A DNA stretch of 8,253 nt from positions 1 to 8,253 of the forward strand of contig CAKZOF010000240.1 of the NCBI GenBank assembly GCA_937135995.1, given 5' to 3'. Shown here in pieces: positions 5,079 to 8,253 of this stretch. Origin of the DNA: an uncultured Pyrinomonas sp. Lineage in GTDB: Bacteria > Acidobacteriota > Blastocatellia > Pyrinomonadales > Pyrinomonadaceae. Numbering within the stretch: the first letter of the stretch is position 1; the number at the start of each line of letters is the position of its first letter. Both the position numbers and the translations under genes were made by a program. The notes beneath the pieces were generated by a model. It was not told the origin of the DNA and did not search any database. It was given only the letters and a program-made list of their open reading frames with translations.

Positions 5079-6227
5079 TCAAGCGTGCGCAACGTGCAGG
5101 CGGATGACTTCGACGGCGAGTTCAGCCGCCGCGCGCATGTCTTTGATGTCGATCCATTCGTTGACCGTGTGAATGGCGCGCATCCCCGTGCCAACGTTGA
5201 CGCATTCGATACCTTTGCCGTATAGGAAGTTGGTGTCCGATCCACCGCCCGACGAGATGGTCTTCGCCTGACGTCCGAGCCGTTCGGCCGCGCGCTTGAT
5301 CAATTGGACCAGCCGGGAATCTTCTGGCACGTTGAGCGCCGGGTAGCTGCGCTCGACCTCTACTTCGACGTGTGCGCGCACCGTTTTGCCGTCGAGCGTG
5401 ACGGCGTAGGATTCGGCAGCGCGGCGCACGCACTCGATCATGTGGCGCGTCTGCTCTTCGAGCTTGCGTTCGTTAAGCGAGCGCGCTTCGCCTTTGAGCG
5501 TGACGAGGTTTGGGATGATGTTGGTCGCGCGTCCACCTTCGATCTGCCCGATGTTCGCCGTCGTCTCGGCATCTATGCGTCCAAGTCGCATGGCGGCGAT
5601 GGCCTCGGCGGCGATCTTGATGGCCGAGATGCCCTGCTCGGGGGCGATGCCGGCATGCGCTTCCAGTCCGTGAATGCGGAACTCTATGCGGTTGGCTGAC
5701 GGACCGCGCGTGAAGATTTCGTTCGGGTCTTCGGCGTCGAAGACGATGCCGATGCGCGCACGCAGGCGCTTTTCGTCGAGATATTTGGCGCCGAGCAAAC
5801 CGATCTCCTCGCAGATCGAAAAGACCACTTCGATGTCCGGATGCGGGATCTCTCGTTCGCGCAGGGTTTGAACGGTTTCGAGGATAACGGCGATGCCGGA
5901 TTTATCGTCGCTGCCGAGAATGGTCCGGCCATCGGAACGAATGATGTCGCCTTCGACAATGGGGCGCACGCCCTCGCCGGGCGTGACCGTGTCCATGTGC
6001 GAGCTGAAGAGAAACGGCGGAGCGTCCCGAACAGTGCCGCGGAAGCGGGCGATCAAGTTGCCGGTTTCGCCGCCGACCTTTTCGCCCGCGTCGTCCGTTT
6101 CGACCTCCGCGCCCATCTCCTCGCATCGCCGTTTGAGATAGGCGGCGATGCGGCCTTCTTGTCGGGAATGGCTGTCGATCTGCACGAGATCGAGAAAAGT
6201 GTTCTTCATCCGTTCGATGTCGATCAT
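5079..6227 (-). CDS. M20 family zinc peptidase, PepT-like (tripeptidase type)
   Basis: A 382-residue cytoplasmic metallopeptidase of the PepT-like M20 group, expected to release N-terminal residues from short peptides. Metal ligands can be placed: His77 in SSHMDTV, Asp107 in LGSDDKSG, Glu140/Glu141 in CEEIGLLGAK (the first being the general base), Asp164 in FDAED, and His353 in GMRAIHTVNEW. The dimerisation (lid) domain begins about residue 178 and contains HGLEAHAG (186-193). GGGSDTNFL (327-335) is the substrate-binding segment near the C-terminus. All key residues are intact. The ATG at 6227 has a purine-rich site (AAAGGGG) about 7 bases upstream and lies 19 bases after the acyltransferase stop; the SDR start follows within a few bases. 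The specific substrate is inferred from family only. Confidence 0.92.
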   Translation of the reverse strand: MIDIERMKNTFLDLVQIDSHSRQEGRIAAYLKRRCEEMGAEVETDDAGEKVGGETGNLIARFRGTVRDAPPFLFSSHMDTVTPGEGVRPIVEGDIIRSDGRTILGSDDKSGIAVILETVQTLREREIPHPDIEVVFSICEEIGLLGAKYLDEKRLRARIGIVFDAEDPNEIFTRGPSANRIEFRIHGLEAHAGIAPEQGISAIKIAAEAIAAMRLGRIDAETTANIGQIEGGRATNIIPNLVTLKGEARSLNERKLEEQTRHMIECVRRAAESYAVTLDGKTVRAHVEVEVERSYPALNVPEDSRLVQLIKRAAERLGRQAKTISSGGGSDTNFLYGKGIECVNVGTGMRAIHTVNEWIDIKDMRAAAELAVEVIRLHVAHA

Positions 6228-6246
6228 GGTCCACCCCTTTGCGAAA

Positions 6247-6978
6247 TCAGTTCTTGGGCGCGCGGCTGATTCGGTCGAGCGCGCGTTGCAGTTCGTCGCG
6301 CTTGCTCTCCAACAACGCCTCGTCGGCGTCCGCCGGAACGTAGATCGGCGGCGCGATGCGCACAGTAGCGCGCGTCCATGGTAGCGGAATTTGAAACCGA
6401 TCCCAACTCGGAAGCTCGATGCGGTGTCGTGCGTCGATGGTGAAGGGAAGAAGCGGCTGCCCGGTCTTTTTCGCCAGCATCACCGCGCCCATTTTAGCGA
6501 CGTAGCGCGGCCCACGCGGCCCATCGACGGTGAACGCCGTCGGGATGCCGCGTCGCACGAGGCGGACCATTTCGACCAGCGCGCCCACGCCGCCGCGCGT
6601 GCTCGATCCGCGCGCCGCGCCGTAACCGAAGCGCTGAATGAAGCGAGCGATGTACTCGCCATCGCGGCTTTGCGAGGTCATCACGACGATGCCGCGCCGC
6701 TGCCAGAAGTGGGTCGCCAGAAAGATGCGGTTGTGCCAGAAGACATAGATGGGCGCGCCCGCGCGCGCAGCCCGTTGCCAGTTCTCCCAGCCCTCGACCG
6801 TGTAGCGCACGGTGCCGCCGATCAAACGGATGAGCGCGTAAAAGGCGAGATCGGCGGCGCGGATCATCAACCGCTCGCGCGGCGAGTAGCGCGCAAGATC
6901 GGCGAACTCATAGACGCGCGCAACGCGCCCTTTTTCGCCTCGATCGGCTTCTGCCGACAGTGTTGAACTCGGTTGCAT
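6247..6978 (-). CDS. Lysophospholipid acyltransferase family protein (DUF374 / COG2121)
   Basis: A 243-residue protein with the DUF374 pattern: FWHNR (80-84), SQSRDGEYIARF (102-113), RGSSTRGG (123-130) and TVDGPRGPRYVAKMG (150-164), followed by TGQPLLPF. The group is related to glycerolipid and lipid A acyltransferases. The HX4D box of typical members is absent, as is normal for DUF374, where His82 and the DGPRGP block are the likely active-site parts. A hydrophobic stretch at about 43-55 may attach it to the inner membrane. The N-terminal 30 residues are polar and poorly conserved, so the start could lie further inside. The ATG at 6978 has only a weak upstream site. First gene of the acyltransferase-peptidase-SDR unit. 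Acceptor lipid unknown. Confidence 0.9.
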   Translation of the reverse strand: MQPSSTLSAEADRGEKGRVARVYEFADLARYSPRERLMIRAADLAFYALIRLIGGTVRYTVEGWENWQRAARAGAPIYVFWHNRIFLATHFWQRRGIVVMTSQSRDGEYIARFIQRFGYGAARGSSTRGGVGALVEMVRLVRRGIPTAFTVDGPRGPRYVAKMGAVMLAKKTGQPLLPFTIDARHRIELPSWDRFQIPLPWTRATVRIAPPIYVPADADEALLESKRDELQRALDRISRAPKN

Positions 6979-7231
6979 CTTCGGCCGCGCGGTAGTCTAA
7001 CAGAAACTCACGCACGAAGCGAAAAACCGTCCGGCCCCGCTGCTCGCCATGCGCGACTTCGGCCTCATCGGGTAAAAGCGCTCTTCGGCGAAGCGTGTCA
7101 GCGGCCGGCGCCGCGTCGATTGGCTTCGACCCGCTTTCGGGTGATAAGATGCGAACTGGCGAGGCTTTCTGCTCGTACAGGACAACGGACGACCCTCTCC
7201 CGATTCTCAAGCGACGAGGTGCGGAAGGTAG
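6979..7231. other. Divergent intergenic region
   Basis: This 253-base stretch separates the leftward acyltransferase unit from the rightward regulator gene and should hold both promoters. Short hairpins are visible (GCGGC-CGGC-GCCGC at 7101-7114 and ACCCG-CTTT-CGGGT near 7129-7142). No binding-site array is evident. A leftward open frame crosses it but lacks a good start and is not called. Confidence 0.5.
7120..7150 (+). promoter_or_regulatory. Weak candidate promoter for the REC-ATPase gene
   Basis: TTGGCT (7120-7125) and TAAGAT (7145-7150) resemble -35 and -10 boxes but are 19 bases apart. With a 17-base spacer the -10 would be GATAAG. A small inverted repeat (ACCCG/CGGGT) sits in the spacer and could be an operator. 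Placement about 75 bases before the gene is reasonable, but the match is poor. Confidence 0.25.
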
Positions 7232-8098
7232 ATGGGACGAAGACGCATTCTCATCGTCGACAGCAACGATGAACTCCGGCGCTCGCTCGAGAGCGTACTG
7301 ACCGAGTTAGGGCACGAGGTCGTCGCCGTCGGCAGCAGCGATGAAGCGCTGGCGCGTGATGATCTCGCCGATTTCGATCTCGTCATCAGCGACTTGACCG
7401 AAGACGGCGATGCTGGGATGCAGTTGTTGAGCGAGTTAAGGCAGAAGCGATTGTTGGTCCCCGTCGTCGTTTCGGCCTCGGAAGCGCCCTCGCCAGGCAT
7501 CATCAAAGCGTTCAGAATGGGCGCGGCCAACTACTTGCGCCGCCCTTACGATCCCGAAGAGTTGCGTCAGATCGTCGAGAAGACGTTGTCCTACAAGCTT
7601 CGCTTCACCGAGGACGCAAAACTGCTGCCCTATGTTCGTGAACGGATCGAGTTCGAGTTGCCGAGCGACTTGAAGTTGATGAACGGCGTACTCAACTACT
7701 TGATGGAGCGCATCATTAAGCTCGGAATTGTCAAACCGGAAAGCTCCAATCTGTTTGTCGCGCTCGACGAAGCCATCGCCAACGCCATCATTCACGGCAA
7801 TAGGAACGATCTGAACAAGATCGTGCGCATCACGGCGGAGTTGACGCCAAAAGAAGCACGCTTCACCATCGAAGATGAAGGCGATGGGTTCGACGTCGGC
7901 AGCGTTCCCGATCCGCGCGATCCAGCCAACCTCTTCAAACCGAGCGGGCGCGGCGTGCTTCTGATCTTCAACATCATGGACGAAGCGAGCTACAACGAAC
8001 GCGGCAATCGCCTGACCATGGTCAAGCGGGCCGAGGATTCCTTGGATGCGAGGCTCATCGACGCGCTTGCGCCCGATGAACAACGGTCGAGAAGTTGA
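7232..8098 (+). CDS. Response-regulator receiver domain fused to an RsbW-like ATPase (anti-sigma-type kinase)
   Basis: A 288-residue two-domain protein. Residues 5-118 are a receiver (REC) domain: Asp10, phospho-acceptor Asp54 in FDLVISDL, Ser81 as the conserved hydroxyl residue, and YLRRPYDPEE (101-110). Two signature positions differ: the second acid of the pair is Ser11 and the normally invariant Lys is Arg104. Residues about 138-266 are a GHKL-type ATPase of the RsbW/SpoIIAB class: N box DEAIANAIIHGN (Glu180, Asn184), G1 box EDEGDGFD (Asp215, Gly217, Gly219) and G2 box SGRGVLLI. No dimerisation His-box lies between them, so it is not a histidine kinase. By family it should bind a sigma factor or phosphorylate a STAS antagonist, with REC as input; neither partner is visible here. 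The purine-rich GGAAGG lies close to the ATG. The gene overlaps the next by 23 bases. Confidence 0.9.
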   Translation: MGRRRILIVDSNDELRRSLESVLTELGHEVVAVGSSDEALARDDLADFDLVISDLTEDGDAGMQLLSELRQKRLLVPVVVSASEAPSPGIIKAFRMGAANYLRRPYDPEELRQIVEKTLSYKLRFTEDAKLLPYVRERIEFELPSDLKLMNGVLNYLMERIIKLGIVKPESSNLFVALDEAIANAIIHGNRNDLNKIVRITAELTPKEARFTIEDEGDGFDVGSVPDPRDPANLFKPSGRGVLLIFNIMDEASYNERGNRLTMVKRAEDSLDARLIDALAPDEQRSRS

Positions 8099-8253
8099 AC
8101 TCTCCGGTGCGACGCGCTCGCTCTCCGTGTGGCGCGCGTGGTGCTGGTGGTTGCCGGTGGCGGCCTTGGTCTTCGCGCTGGCGCTCGTCTTCGTCGACCC
8201 GTTTGCAGGCGATTGGGATGCGCTCGATTACACAGTGTTGGCGCTCGAAGGGC
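8076..8253 (+). CDS. Membrane protein, N-terminal part, runs off the right edge
   Basis: An ATG at 8076, in another frame inside the last codons of the REC-ATPase gene, opens a frame to the window edge (59 residues). After a polar start (MNNGREVELSGATRSLSV), residues about 20-40 form one hydrophobic helix rich in Trp, Ala, Leu and Val. This is followed by FVDPFAGDWDALDYTVLALEG. A first helix followed by an Asp-rich GDWDALDY loop resembles the beginning of multi-pass glycosyltransferases, but the fragment is too short to decide. No ribosome site precedes the ATG, so translation is probably coupled through the 23-base overlap. Confidence 0.65.
   Translation, partial: MNNGREVELSGATRSLSVWRAWCWWLPVAALVFALALVFVDPFAGDWDALDYTVLALEG

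Noticed and set aside
7436..8083. 215-codon minus-strand frame opposite the REC-ATPase gene
   Set aside because: It is antisense to conserved REC and ATPase motifs; the length is explained by codon bias in a GC-rich gene.

Overview
The window reads as chromosomal DNA of a moderately high-GC Gram-negative-type bacterium. Gene content and style (DUF374 acyltransferase, PepT-like M20 peptidase, PrmA-RsmE next to Era, weak or absent Shine-Dalgarno sites, codons rich in TCG, CGA and GCG) would suit an acidobacterium of the Blastocatellia type. That placement is inference from general impression only, with no marker gene to test it. I see no tRNA, rRNA, insertion sequence, integrase, CRISPR array or phage gene.

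Layout. Eight protein genes lie on the minus strand and two on the plus strand. In transcription order the minus strand starts with a tight three-gene unit: a DUF374 lysophospholipid acyltransferase (6978-6247), a PepT-like zinc peptidase (6227-5079) and a pteridine-reductase-like SDR (5073-4336). A gap of about 575 bases follows (4335-3761). It holds a hairpin, a pair of imperfect direct repeats, a 29-codon ORF with a strong ribosome site, and an intrinsic-terminator-like element overlapping that ORF. Next comes a translation and ribosome-maturation block: era (3760-2792), prmA (2756-1887) and rsmE (1745-957). A strong hairpin follows rsmE, then a recognisable promoter, a 91-residue single-domain protein (830-555), and the first 174 residues of an exported subtilisin-like protease (524 to the left edge).

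On the plus strand, divergent from the acyltransferase unit, a receiver domain fused to an RsbW-like ATPase (7232-8098) overlaps by 23 bases the start of a membrane protein that runs off the right edge (8076-8253).

How it fits together. Era, PrmA and RsmE all act on the ribosome: Era in 30S assembly through 16S rRNA, PrmA by methylating protein L11, RsmE by methylating U1498 of 16S rRNA. The acyltransferase, peptidase and SDR do not form one obvious pathway. The REC-ATPase protein looks like a one-piece stress or sigma-factor switch, but no sigma factor or STAS antagonist is visible here. Most of the window is housekeeping. The parts worth a second look are the leader-like region upstream of era, the divergent receiver domain fused to an anti-sigma-type ATPase, and the small protein paired with the protease.
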